NCBI RefSeq assembly: GCF_025909975.1
Contig: NZ_JAPCIO010000003.1
Span: 310,001-374,000, forward strand
Source: Flavobacterium lacisediminis
GTDB taxonomy: Bacteria; Bacteroidota; Bacteroidia; Flavobacteriales; Flavobacteriaceae
DNA length: 64,000 bases
Direction of reading: 5' to 3'
Of the stretch, positions 27,576 to 37,634 are shown piece after piece; position 1 is the stretch's first letter; the number at the start of each line of letters is the position of its first letter. Below the pieces are notes generated by a model. The model was not told the DNA's origin. It was given only the letters and a program-made list of their open reading frames with translations, and made no database searches. A program made the translations under genes and the position numbers.

Positions 27576-30500
27576 ATGAAGTTCAAAATTCTCCTTTTTA
27601 GTTTACTTATTAGCACTTTCTCTTTCTCGCAAAATTTTGAAGAACAATGGAAAGAAGTCATGCAGCTTGAATTGGATGGAAAAACCAAATCAGCAGACGA
27701 AATCGTTACTAAAATTTACAAAAAAGCAAATCGAAAAAACATCGAACCCGAGATTATTAAATGTTTTTTCTACAAATCGAAATTTCTTCAAGTCTTAGAT
27801 GAAAACGCTAGTGAGAAAATAGTGTTGGACATCAGAAAAGAAATCAAGAAGGCTTCAAAACCTAGTAAAGGGATTTTAAATTATATATATGCACAATTAC
27901 TTACCAAGTATTTGAACAAAAATGCTACAAATATCTACAAGCGAACTCCTATTCAAGATAATACCTCACAAGATTTTTTAACTTGGTCGCTATCAGAATT
28001 TCATGCTGAAATTGAAAAAGCGTATGACGAATCTATAAAATACAAAGCAGAATTACGTCAAACTTCTGTTAAAGATTATAAAGAAATTTTTGAGATTTCG
28101 CCTTATTTGGATGGAGCGAATTATTCATTATATGATTTTTTGAGTGACAAGTATGTAAGTTACTTTGGCTCAAAAACTAATTTTTGGGAAATTAAAAGCA
28201 ATGCAAAATATGAAGAATTAGTTTCTCTTTTTTATGGAACAACTTCTGATTTTATAAAATTAAAAGGCAATGAATTTAATCAAAAAAGTCTTGAGAAATT
28301 AGTAACAATTTTTCAAGAAAAAGAGTTTTATGCTTTAAGTCAGAAAAAAGATTTGTCAGATATATATGTTTTTAATCGAATTCAGTTTTTTCATAATAAT
28401 TTTAATTCCCACAAACCATATATTAATAGCTTAACTTTTTTATTGAAGTCAAATGCAAATGAAGACTTAAAGCAAGATATTAGAGTTAAATTAGCTTATT
28501 TTTATTACATAAATGCGAATAAAACAGTTAATAAAGACTACTTTATTAAAGCTTTAGAATTAACAGAAGAAGTTCTTAGTAATAATAACAATAACAATGC
28601 TTTGTCTAATGCTACTAGTATAAAAAACACTATTCTAGGAAAATCGTTAAGTATTACTTTGAATAAAGTTTTGTATCCAAACCAAAACGCAAGAGCATTA
28701 GTATATTTTAAAAATATAGATAGTATAAAAATTAGTTATTATCGTTTTCCAGTGGAATATGATTTTTGGTTAGGAAAACCAAAGAAAGTAAAAGATAGTT
28801 TAATTAATAATTTTATTTCCAAAAACAAACCAACTAAGAGCTATTTCAAAGTTTTACCTAATAAAGGAGACTATTATGCAAATTCTACTGAAATTTTATT
28901 AGAAAAAATAGATTCTGGAAATTACTTAGTTGTTCTTACTCCTGAAAAAATGAACGAAGATGAAGCTCCAATACTATCTTATGAAAATATTTTCGTTACA
29001 AACATAATTTTTCACAAAGAATATAGCGATAAAACAGATGACTTTTTTATTTATGACAGAAAAACAGGTAAGCCCTATGAAAATATAATAGTCCGAAATA
29101 ATGAACAGACAATTCTATCCAACAAAGACGGTAAAGCAAGTTTTGCTAAAAGAAACTATAACAAAAATGAAAGCAAAGAATCTAAATTATTTTTCATAAA
29201 AGATACGGACACAATTAGTAGTTTTTATACTAAAAGTGAACTCGATGACAATGATTACTCAGATGATTACGAATATTTTGATGCAAAAGCCAATGTGTTT
29301 TTTGATAGGGCAATTTATCGTCCTGGTCAAAAAGTGCATTATAAAGGAGTAATGTTGCAAAAAAAAGATCGTAAAAAAAGTGTAGTCCCATTTGTTACTG
29401 TAAAAGTTACAATTGAAGATAGTAATAACAATACACTTAATGAATACGAAGTGCAAACTAACGGATTTGGCTCTTTCTCTGGAGAATTTGAAATTCCAAA
29501 AAACATCTTAAATGGTGAATTTTCTTTACATATTGAAGAGCCCGATAATTTTGAAAATGATAAGAAATATTATGATGAGAAAGAAGATGAACACCGTTTT
29601 TGGGATAATGTGGATTTTGAAGAAAAATGGGAGGGTTTTCCATTTAGAGTGGAAGAATATAAACGACCTACTTTCGAAATCAAATTTGATGAAGTTAAAG
29701 AATGTTATACTATTGGTGATACTTTAAAAATTTCGGGCAATGTTAAAACTTTAGCAGGAAGTAATGTTTCTGGTGCAAAAGTTGTTTGGAATATTAACAA
29801 AGACGTTTATATGACGGAATATTATTCAAATCAAGAAAGTGAAATTATAACAATAGAAAACATTACAGATGAAAATGGCAATTTCTCTATTTCTTTAATT
29901 GCAACCGATAGTATTTTAAAAAACGATGAAATCAGAAATATTAATTATGAAATTGAAGTAGCTATTACTGATTTAAATGGAGAAACCAAAGAAGCTGAAA
30001 AATATGTTCGAGTTGGACAAGAAACGCTAGAGATATCTGCGTCGATAAAACACTATTTATATAAGGAAGAAAAAAACAGCTTGGTCATAAAAGCTGAAAA
30101 TTTAAATGGTTATCAAGTGCCTACAAAAGGAGAAATAACGTTTTACGAAATAAAAAATAAAGAGTATTTATTTAAAAGACAATTTCAATTTCCCGAAACT
30201 CAAACAATGTCGCGTACAGAATTTGAAACACTCTTCCCTAATGAACCTTATAACGAAAGAGACATTGCAAAAGAGAAAAAGTTGGTTAAAACCATTTCAT
30301 TTGATACTAAAGATGGAAATTCAATTGATTTGAACTTTTTAAAAGATTTGAAAAATGGTAGTTATACCTTTACAATAAGTGCATTAGATATCAAAAAAGA
30401 CACTGTTGCCTATGAAAGTGAATTTAAACTTAATTCTAAAGTTGAAATCAAATCTAAAGAAAAGTTATTCACTTATAAAATCGATTCTAAAAGTAAAGAT

Positions 30501-33500
30501 TTTGTAACCATTGAATTTCAATCTGAAATTCCAAATTTATACATAACCACTAGAGCTTATGAAAATGATAAAAAATATTATTTTGAAACCATTCAGTTAA
30601 TTAATGGGAAAGCAATTTTAAAAGTAAATAAAACTAGAAATCATGAGAAAGAATATTACTATCATTTTGTTACTTTCTATGAAAACTATTTGCATCACGA
30701 TCAGCAAAGAATAGATAATCTTATTGTTGATAATAATCTTGAGCTAGAAATAGTAAACATTCGCAATAAAGTTGAACCAGGTAGCATTGAAAATTGGTCT
30801 TTTAAAATTAAAAATCAAAAGTTAGAGTCGGAAGTTTTAGCTAGTATGTATGATTCTTCTTTAGATTTATTTGCAAAAAAGAATTGGGAAAATACATTTT
30901 TCCGAAATCAAACACAATATCCTAACTTTCCAAATCTTTATGAATTAAATTCTTTCGAAAATCAAATCGTTTGCGAATTTAAATTTACGTCTGTTTTCTC
31001 TAATTACACCATACAAAGAATAGATAATCCTCAAATTAATTGGTATGGCTTTGAATATTTATATATCAGCAATGATTGGGAACAAAGAAAATATCAAAAA
31101 GTTCTGGAAGCAGTTGGAGAAATTCCAGAAAATGCAAATTTAATAACAGGTGTCATATCAGATGAATTAGGACCAATTGCAGGAGTCAATGTTGTTGTAC
31201 AAGGCACGACTAGAGGAACAACTACCGACTTTGATGGTAATTTTGAAATATTTGCCTTAAAAGGTGAAGTGCTTGTTTTTACTTATACTGGCAAAAAAAC
31301 CCTAACACAAGTCATTAATGCTCATGTTGTTAATGCGGCTCTTACAGACGATGTCGTATCTGGTAGAAACATTGAAGTTATAGGAGCCATAGGAATTAAA
31401 AGAAAACAAGATGCTGTAACTTCATCAAATCAAATAATTAGTGGAGAAGAACTTTTCCAAGATAGTGATCAAAATGTAATTCAATCTTTAGCAGGAAAAG
31501 TTTCAGGTTTAACTATTGAAACTACTAACAATGGTGTTAATTCATCTACAAGAATTGTTTTAAGAGGCAATAGATCTATTTCAGGCAATAATGCAGCTTT
31601 AGTAGTTATTGATGGTGTAATTTCGGATGCAAACACTTTACAAAATTTAAAACCAGAAGACATTCACGAAACATCTGTTTTAAAAGGAGCACAAGGCGCT
31701 GCTTTGTATGGCGAACAAGGAGTAAATGGCGTTATAATAGTTACTACTAAACAAGGTTTACAACAAGTGGCGCAAGTAAAAACGAGAACTAATTTTAATG
31801 AAACCGCTTTCTTTTATCCTCATCTAACAACAGATTCTGAAGGAAAAGTCAATTTTAAATTTACAACGCCTGAATCGCTTACCAAATGGAAACTTCGCAT
31901 GTATGCGCACAATAAAAAAGCAGAAACAGGTTATTTAGAAGCTGATATTATTTCGCAAAAAGATTTAATGATTATGCCAAACATGCCTCGATTTGTAAGA
32001 GAAAATGATAGCATAACAGTAACTGCAAAAGTAGCCAACCTAACCAACGAAGCCAAATCGGGGATTGCTTTGCTTCAATTGTTTGATGCTACCACAGGGA
32101 AATCTATCGATGTTGAAACTTTAAACAGTAAGAACACTAAAAACTTTAATTGCAAAGCAAAAGAAAATGTTGCAGTGAGTTGGACCATAAGTATTCCTGA
32201 AGGACTTCAAGGATTGCAATACAAAATCATCGCTAAATCAGGTAATTTCTCTGATGGGGAAGAAAATATTTTACCTGTTTTGAGCAATTCCATTTTAGTT
32301 ACCGAAAACATTCCGTTATGGGTTCGTGAGAAAAATAAGAAAGAAGTAGTTTTCGAAAATTTAAAAAACAATGATTCCAAAACGTTGCGAAACCATTTGT
32401 TTACTTTGGAATATACTTCAAATCCAGTTTGGATGGCCATTCAATCGCTTCCTTATTTGATGGAATACGAACACGAATGTGCAGAACAAACGTTTTCACG
32501 TTATTATGCCAATTTTATTGCAAAAGAAATTATTAGTAGCAATCCAAAAGTAGAAAGCGTATTTGAATCTTGGAAAAAAGAAGGAAAAACCAAGTCTAAA
32601 ATAGAAATTAATGAAGAACTCAAATCGATATTATTAGCAGAAACACCTTGGTTTTTTGATGCAGATGAAGATGCTAAAAACAAACGTTTAGCTTTGCTTT
32701 TCGACTTGAACACTTTGAAAGAATCATCGGAAGCTACATTGAAAAAACTAGAAGATAAAATGATGCCTTCTGGCGGTTTTCCATGGTTTAGTGGCGGACA
32801 TGAAAGTCGTTATATTACCCAACACATTTTAGCAGGATTAGGTCATTTAGATAAGCTTTTCCCAAAATCTGACACTGATTTTAGTAGGATTATAAAAAAA
32901 GCAATTCCGTATATTGATGCTAAATTTATTGAGAACTCAAAGTTTAACAAATTGAATTCTATAACTTACAATAATACTGACTTGCATTATTTGTACACTA
33001 GAAGTTTTTATTTGAAACAAAATCCAATTTCTAAACAAGTGGATTCCATCATAAAATTGGATTTAGCCAATTTGAAGAAAAAGTGGTTAGATTATTCGTT
33101 ATATGAAAAAGGAATGATGGCTTTAGTAATGCATCGATTTAACGAAAAAGAATTTGCTAAAAAAATCATTAACCATTTAAAAGAAACATCGGCTTCTAAT
33201 GAAAATGATGGCATGTATTGGATTGATAATCGTAGTGGTTATTATTGGTATGAATCTAAAATTGAAACGCAAGCTTTAATCATTGAAGCTTTTGCTGAAA
33301 TTGAAAACGATACCAAATCAATTGACGCTATGAAAGTGTGGTTGATTAGAAACAAGCAAAGTAAAAATTGGAGTACGACCAAATCAACTTCCGAAGCTGT
33401 TTATGCGTTACTATTACAAGGAACTGATTGGACTACTGTAAAAGATAATACGAAGTTTAAAATTGGAAACGAAAAAATCTTAAGTCAAAAACTTTCCAAC

Positions 33501-34085
33501 AAAGACAAAGAAGCTGAAACAGGTTATATAAAAATGAACTGGAGCGCATCAGAAATAACAAAAGAAATGGCTACTATTTCTGTTGACAATAAATCGGAAG
33601 TTCCGGGTTATGGTGGTGTGTATTGGCAATATTTTGAAAATTTAGAGAAAATAAAAAGCGATACTAAAGGAGAAACTCAAATTCAAAAAGAGATATTTAA
33701 AAATGTAACGGCAAAAAATGGTACAGAATTAGCTCCAATTGAAAAAGAATCTTTAAAAGTTGGTGATTTGATAACCATTCGCTTAACCATTAAAACAGAA
33801 GTGGATTTAGAATATGTGCATTTAAAAGATTTAAGAGCTTCGTGTTTTGAACCTGTAAATGTTATTTCGGAATACAAATGGGAGGGCGTGAGTTATTATA
33901 TGAGTACGAAAGATGTGGCAACTCATTTCTTTTTCGATTCGATAAAAAGAGGAACTTATGTGATTGATTATGAAGTAAGAGTTACGAATTCAGGGAGCTT
34001 TAATAATGGAATTGCAACGTTACAAAGTATGTATGCTCCAGAATTTTCCAGTCATTCTAAATCTGACAAGATTAAAATTAACTAG
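27576..34085 (+). CDS. Alpha-2-macroglobulin-family protein with embedded carboxypeptidase-regulatory and SusC-type plug module
   Basis: 2169 residues with a signal peptide (MKFKILLFSLLISTFSFSQ). The N-terminal third is helical and repeat-like. An MG2-type domain follows near 575-590 (AIYRPGQKVHYKG). Residues about 1187-1260 form a CarboxypepD_reg-like beta domain (ITGVISDELGPIAGVNVVVQ). Residues about 1261-1393 form a SusC/RagA-type plug with LAGKVSGL, RIVLRGNRSI, ALVVIDGV and SVLKGAQGAALYGEQGVNG. The macroglobulin core resumes at about 1400 (YPHLTTDSEGKVNFKFTTPE). Cys1635 in CAEQ is a thioester motif, followed by the thioester domain (GGFPWFSGGHESRYITQHIL). Bacterial relatives trap proteases in the periplasm. 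No beta barrel follows the plug. Confidence 0.9.
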   Translation: MKFKILLFSLLISTFSFSQNFEEQWKEVMQLELDGKTKSADEIVTKIYKKANRKNIEPEIIKCFFYKSKFLQVLDENASEKIVLDIRKEIKKASKPSKGILNYIYAQLLTKYLNKNATNIYKRTPIQDNTSQDFLTWSLSEFHAEIEKAYDESIKYKAELRQTSVKDYKEIFEISPYLDGANYSLYDFLSDKYVSYFGSKTNFWEIKSNAKYEELVSLFYGTTSDFIKLKGNEFNQKSLEKLVTIFQEKEFYALSQKKDLSDIYVFNRIQFFHNNFNSHKPYINSLTFLLKSNANEDLKQDIRVKLAYFYYINANKTVNKDYFIKALELTEEVLSNNNNNNALSNATSIKNTILGKSLSITLNKVLYPNQNARALVYFKNIDSIKISYYRFPVEYDFWLGKPKKVKDSLINNFISKNKPTKSYFKVLPNKGDYYANSTEILLEKIDSGNYLVVLTPEKMNEDEAPILSYENIFVTNIIFHKEYSDKTDDFFIYDRKTGKPYENIIVRNNEQTILSNKDGKASFAKRNYNKNESKESKLFFIKDTDTISSFYTKSELDDNDYSDDYEYFDAKANVFFDRAIYRPGQKVHYKGVMLQKKDRKKSVVPFVTVKVTIEDSNNNTLNEYEVQTNGFGSFSGEFEIPKNILNGEFSLHIEEPDNFENDKKYYDEKEDEHRFWDNVDFEEKWEGFPFRVEEYKRPTFEIKFDEVKECYTIGDTLKISGNVKTLAGSNVSGAKVVWNINKDVYMTEYYSNQESEIITIENITDENGNFSISLIATDSILKNDEIRNINYEIEVAITDLNGETKEAEKYVRVGQETLEISASIKHYLYKEEKNSLVIKAENLNGYQVPTKGEITFYEIKNKEYLFKRQFQFPETQTMSRTEFETLFPNEPYNERDIAKEKKLVKTISFDTKDGNSIDLNFLKDLKNGSYTFTISALDIKKDTVAYESEFKLNSKVEIKSKEKLFTYKIDSKSKDFVTIEFQSEIPNLYITTRAYENDKKYYFETIQLINGKAILKVNKTRNHEKEYYYHFVTFYENYLHHDQQRIDNLIVDNNLELEIVNIRNKVEPGSIENWSFKIKNQKLESEVLASMYDSSLDLFAKKNWENTFFRNQTQYPNFPNLYELNSFENQIVCEFKFTSVFSNYTIQRIDNPQINWYGFEYLYISNDWEQRKYQKVLEAVGEIPENANLITGVISDELGPIAGVNVVVQGTTRGTTTDFDGNFEIFALKGEVLVFTYTGKKTLTQVINAHVVNAALTDDVVSGRNIEVIGAIGIKRKQDAVTSSNQIISGEELFQDSDQNVIQSLAGKVSGLTIETTNNGVNSSTRIVLRGNRSISGNNAALVVIDGVISDANTLQNLKPEDIHETSVLKGAQGAALYGEQGVNGVIIVTTKQGLQQVAQVKTRTNFNETAFFYPHLTTDSEGKVNFKFTTPESLTKWKLRMYAHNKKAETGYLEADIISQKDLMIMPNMPRFVRENDSITVTAKVANLTNEAKSGIALLQLFDATTGKSIDVETLNSKNTKNFNCKAKENVAVSWTISIPEGLQGLQYKIIAKSGNFSDGEENILPVLSNSILVTENIPLWVREKNKKEVVFENLKNNDSKTLRNHLFTLEYTSNPVWMAIQSLPYLMEYEHECAEQTFSRYYANFIAKEIISSNPKVESVFESWKKEGKTKSKIEINEELKSILLAETPWFFDADEDAKNKRLALLFDLNTLKESSEATLKKLEDKMMPSGGFPWFSGGHESRYITQHILAGLGHLDKLFPKSDTDFSRIIKKAIPYIDAKFIENSKFNKLNSITYNNTDLHYLYTRSFYLKQNPISKQVDSIIKLDLANLKKKWLDYSLYEKGMMALVMHRFNEKEFAKKIINHLKETSASNENDGMYWIDNRSGYYWYESKIETQALIIEAFAEIENDTKSIDAMKVWLIRNKQSKNWSTTKSTSEAVYALLLQGTDWTTVKDNTKFKIGNEKILSQKLSNKDKEAETGYIKMNWSASEITKEMATISVDNKSEVPGYGGVYWQYFENLEKIKSDTKGETQIQKEIFKNVTAKNGTELAPIEKESLKVGDLITIRLTIKTEVDLEYVHLKDLRASCFEPVNVISEYKWEGVSYYMSTKDVATHFFFDSIKRGTYVIDYEVRVTNSGSFNNGIATLQSMYAPEFSSHSKSDKIKIN

Positions 34086-34088
34086 TTT

Positions 34089-35255
34089 ATGAAGTATATT
34101 ATTTTTATTTTTTTTTCTTTAAGTAGCTTCTCGCAAGTACTATTTGAAGGCGTCATAAAAGATGCTGCCACAAAAGAAGTTTTGCAAGGAGCTTCCATCT
34201 ATGTACCAAATTCCACTCGGGGAAGTTATAGCGATTTTGAAGGAAAATTTAGTTTAGAGCTTCCTATTACTACTAAAGAAATCGTAATTAGTTTTGTGGG
34301 TTATACTACTATTAAAACCAACATTGATCTTTCGGATGGGAAAAATGTAAACAAAACCATTTATTTAAGAGAAATTAAAAACGAGTTAAATGAAGTAGTT
34401 TTCATCAAACAAAAACAGGATAAGAATTGGGAAAGAATGTTTCAAGTTTTCAAAACGCATTTTATAGGAAATAGCGAGATAGCAAGAGAAGCGGAAATTT
34501 TAAATCCAGAAGATGTAATTCTTAACGAAGAAAAAACACCCGGAAAATATAAACTAATGGCTAATGCCAACAGGCCATTACAAATTAAAAACAAAATCAC
34601 GGGGTACATAATTAGTTATGAGTTAATTCAATTCAATCATATTGTAATTGGACATAATCAAATTTATACTTTTTATTTGGGTTACCCTTTTTTTAAAGAT
34701 ATTAGTAATGAGGAAAAACTAAATCAAAAAAGAATTGAAAAAAAAAGATTGGAGGCTTATTTAGGTTCATCAATGCATTTTATAAGAGCGTTATATAATG
34801 AAAAGCTACAAGAAGAAGGTTTTAATGTGAGAGAGTTAATAAAAGTACCAAATCCAGATTATCCTAATGAAATAGAATTAGAAAAAATATTGGCGGAAGT
34901 AAAACTGACAAACGATTATTCATTAATTCGAAAATTACCTGAAAAAGAAATCAATAAATTAGGAACTACTCTTTTGCCGATTACAAAATTTACAATTCAA
35001 GATAACGAAAAGAAGTTCATGAAATTTGACAATTATCTTAATGTAACTTATACTAAGGCAGCTCCTGATGAAAAGTTTTTAATTTTTAGCACAAAAGAAA
35101 ATGCAAATTTTCAAGTTTCGCAATTAAAAAATGAAGATGATGCTGTTGAGTATTTCGCTGATGGAAATTATTACAACCCAGCCAATTTATTCTTTTATGG
35201 CTATATGGGTTGGAAAAAAGTTGGAGATATGTTACCATTTGATTATAATCCATAA
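34089..35255 (+). CDS. Exported CarboxypepD_reg-like domain protein, partner of the macroglobulin gene
   Basis: 388 residues with a signal peptide (MKYIIFIFFSLSSFSQ). Residues about 20-100 form a carboxypeptidase-regulatory-like beta sandwich: LFEGVIKDAATKEVLQGASI, STRGSYSDFEGKFSLELP and VISFVGYTTI. The rest (about 110-388) is a mixed domain of unknown function with no TonB barrel. It starts 3 nt after the macroglobulin stop codon, so the two are almost certainly cotranslated. Its beta domain resembles the one embedded in that larger protein. Confidence 0.85.
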   Translation: MKYIIFIFFSLSSFSQVLFEGVIKDAATKEVLQGASIYVPNSTRGSYSDFEGKFSLELPITTKEIVISFVGYTTIKTNIDLSDGKNVNKTIYLREIKNELNEVVFIKQKQDKNWERMFQVFKTHFIGNSEIAREAEILNPEDVILNEEKTPGKYKLMANANRPLQIKNKITGYIISYELIQFNHIVIGHNQIYTFYLGYPFFKDISNEEKLNQKRIEKKRLEAYLGSSMHFIRALYNEKLQEEGFNVRELIKVPNPDYPNEIELEKILAEVKLTNDYSLIRKLPEKEINKLGTTLLPITKFTIQDNEKKFMKFDNYLNVTYTKAAPDEKFLIFSTKENANFQVSQLKNEDDAVEYFADGNYYNPANLFFYGYMGWKKVGDMLPFDYNP

Positions 35256-35256
35256 A

Positions 35257-35286
35257 AAAAAACGACTTGATTTCTCAAGTCGTTTT
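35257..35286. terminator. Bidirectional terminator between the macroglobulin operon and the S46 peptidase
   Basis: Perfect 10-bp stem (AACGACTTGA and TCAAGTCGTT, loop TTTC) with an A-run on the left and a T-run on the right. It sits in the 51-nt gap between convergent stop codons and can serve both strands. Confidence 0.85.
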
Positions 35287-35306
35287 TCATTATATTGTAT
35301 TTGGAA

Positions 35307-37454
35307 TTACTTCACAATTGTCATTTCGTCTACAATGTGTTTAGCTCCTGAGAAATTCTCAATTACCCATAACACGTAACGAATATCAACATTGATAGTT
35401 CTTTGTAATTTTTTGTCAAAGATAACGTCACCTGCCATAGCTTCGATATTTCCGTCGAATGCTAAACCGATTAACTCTCCTTTACCGTTTAATACTGGAG
35501 AACCTGAATTTCCACCTGTAATATCATTGTCAGTTAAGAAACAAACGTGTAAAGAACCGTCTTTATCTGCATAACGACCAAATTCTTTTTTAGCATTCAT
35601 TTCTAATACTCTTGTAGGTAAATCAAATTCTAAATCCCCTTTTTTGTATTTTTTAACTTGACCTGCTAATGTAGTGTAGTTGTTGATTGAAGCATCATTA
35701 CGTTTGTCAGCTGGCAAAGAACGAACTTTTCCATAAGTTAAACGTAAAGTTGAGTTGGCATCTGGATATTTGATTTCTCCAATTTTAGATTCTCTTAAAC
35801 CTTCCACTAATAAACGGAAAGATGCACCAAAATCGTTTTGCGCTTTCATTAACTCTTCACTTCTTTTTCCGAAATGTGTTGTTAAATCATTTGATAAAAC
35901 ATATAATGGATCGTTTACTAATAAAGCTTCTGTTGGTAAATCTAAAAATGCTTTTACTTTTTCTTTAGAAGTAAAAATACTTAAATCGAAAGCTGCATTT
36001 ACATATTTTGTAAAATCTCCATTATTTTCTTTAGCTAATTTTTCAACCATTGGAGCTAAAGTGTAACCTGCTTTTTTGCTATACAAACTTAATTGCGCAG
36101 CTAAAATGTCTTTCTCTGCTGGAATATGTAATTCTTTATACATTTCGTCAACCATTTCTAAAATAGCAGGAGCCATTTCAGCACGTTTAGCAGCATCCGC
36201 TTTTACATAAGCATCTAGTTGTCTACCTAAAGTTCTTCCAATAGTTCCAAAAGCAGAAGTTCTGAATAATTGTTGTAAATAATTATCATGACGAGATTTT
36301 TCATTCGTCATTGCATAATATTTATTGATTGTAGGAACTACATTACCATATTTAGCCTTATTAGCTGGTTGGTTAGCCCATTTGTGGAATTTAGCTTCTT
36401 GAGCTGCTTTTGTTTTAGCTGTACCAAATTTTGATAATGCATCAATCATTCCTTGACGATTTTTCCAGTAGTTAGCTACTCCTGCAAATTTAGAAGCATA
36501 TACCAGGTTTAAAGCATCACTTTGAACCATGTATTTTTTCATGTTGTCCATTCCTGTTTTAGATCCTTCAACCCATGCTGGATATGCAAATTTTACATTT
36601 TGCTCAATTCCACCTGCTGGCATCCAACGGTTAGTTCTACCTGGATAACCTAAAATCATTGCGAAGTCATTTTCTTTAACACCGCCTAAATTAACTGGCA
36701 AATGGTGTTTTGGTTTTAATGGAACATTGCTTGTAGAATATTCAGCTGGATTTCCATTAGCATCAGCATACACTCTAAACATAGAGAAATCTGCTGTGTG
36801 ACGTGGCCATTCCCAGTTATCAGTATCACCACCAAATTTTCCTAAACTTTCAGGTGGAGTTCCTACTAAACGAACATCTTTATAGTCTTGGTAAACGAAA
36901 TAGTAATATTCGTTTCCTTGGAAAAACGGACGAACAGAAACAGTATATTTTCCACCTTCGTTGTTTTCTTTTTCAATTTTAGCGATTTCAGCATTGATAG
37001 CTTTTTCTCTATCAGCTTCGCTCATGCTTGGATTAACTACAGACAAGATTCTTTTTGTACAATCGTCCATACGAACAAAGAAACGTACATATAAGCTTGA
37101 AGGTTTTAACTCTTCTGATCTGTTTTTAGCCCAATAACCATCTTTTAAATAATTTTTATCAGCTGATGATAATTCTGCAATTGCATCATATCCACAGTGG
37201 TGATTAGTTAATACTAATCCGTCTTTTGAAATCATTTCAGCTGTACATCCACCGTTAAATTGCACAATAGCATCTTTTAAACTGTGGTTGTTGATACTGT
37301 AAATTTCTTCGGCTGTTAATTGCAAGCCCATTTTTTGCATGTCGCGGTGATTTAAACGCTCAATGAACATTAAAAACCACATTCCTTCATCTGCTTTTAC
37401 CGAAGCTGGTACAAGCATAATTGCAGAAACGACAAATAATAATAATTTTTTCAT
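35307..37454 (-). CDS. S46-family dipeptidyl-peptidase, DPP7-like
   Basis: Exported serine exopeptidase releasing dipeptides from peptide N-termini, typical of asaccharolytic and protein-degrading Bacteroidota. The 715 residues have a signal peptide (MKKLLLFVVSAIMLVPASVK). The catalytic His is in GLVLTNHHCGYDA (85/86), Asp in DTDNWEWPRHTADF, and Ser650 in GGNSGSPVLNGKG. In this family the residue 18 positions after the catalytic Ser sets P1 preference: Gly in DPP7 (hydrophobic P1), Arg in DPP11 (Asp/Glu). Here it is Gly668, so DPP7-type specificity is predicted. A possible weak -7 box (TATATTCG) lies about 30 nt upstream. Confidence 0.93.
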   Translation of the reverse strand: MKKLLLFVVSAIMLVPASVKADEGMWFLMFIERLNHRDMQKMGLQLTAEEIYSINNHSLKDAIVQFNGGCTAEMISKDGLVLTNHHCGYDAIAELSSADKNYLKDGYWAKNRSEELKPSSLYVRFFVRMDDCTKRILSVVNPSMSEADREKAINAEIAKIEKENNEGGKYTVSVRPFFQGNEYYYFVYQDYKDVRLVGTPPESLGKFGGDTDNWEWPRHTADFSMFRVYADANGNPAEYSTSNVPLKPKHHLPVNLGGVKENDFAMILGYPGRTNRWMPAGGIEQNVKFAYPAWVEGSKTGMDNMKKYMVQSDALNLVYASKFAGVANYWKNRQGMIDALSKFGTAKTKAAQEAKFHKWANQPANKAKYGNVVPTINKYYAMTNEKSRHDNYLQQLFRTSAFGTIGRTLGRQLDAYVKADAAKRAEMAPAILEMVDEMYKELHIPAEKDILAAQLSLYSKKAGYTLAPMVEKLAKENNGDFTKYVNAAFDLSIFTSKEKVKAFLDLPTEALLVNDPLYVLSNDLTTHFGKRSEELMKAQNDFGASFRLLVEGLRESKIGEIKYPDANSTLRLTYGKVRSLPADKRNDASINNYTTLAGQVKKYKKGDLEFDLPTRVLEMNAKKEFGRYADKDGSLHVCFLTDNDITGGNSGSPVLNGKGELIGLAFDGNIEAMAGDVIFDKKLQRTINVDIRYVLWVIENFSGAKHIVDEMTIVK

Positions 37455-37584
37455 AATAAATATGTGTTCTTTTGATTTGTGAGGCGAATATAATTAAAAA
37501 TACGATTTCGATAAAATTATACCCTAAAAATCAGATTAGATTGAAGCAATTTTAACTTTTTATTATAATACCTGCATTAAAAAC

Positions 37585-37616
37585 AAAAAAGCATCTCCAA
37601 ATTGAAGATGCTTTTT
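37585..37616 (-). terminator. Terminator after obgE
   Basis: On the minus strand AGCATCT, a short loop and AGATGCT are flanked by an A-run and a T-run. It lies just downstream of the obgE stop codon and is formally bidirectional. Confidence 0.8.
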
Positions 37617-37634
37617 CTTACTTTTTTATTACTT

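Noticed and set aside
27576..34085. TonB-dependent receptor at the macroglobulin locus
   Set aside because: A plug domain is present, but no 22-strand barrel follows; the remaining sequence is macroglobulin.
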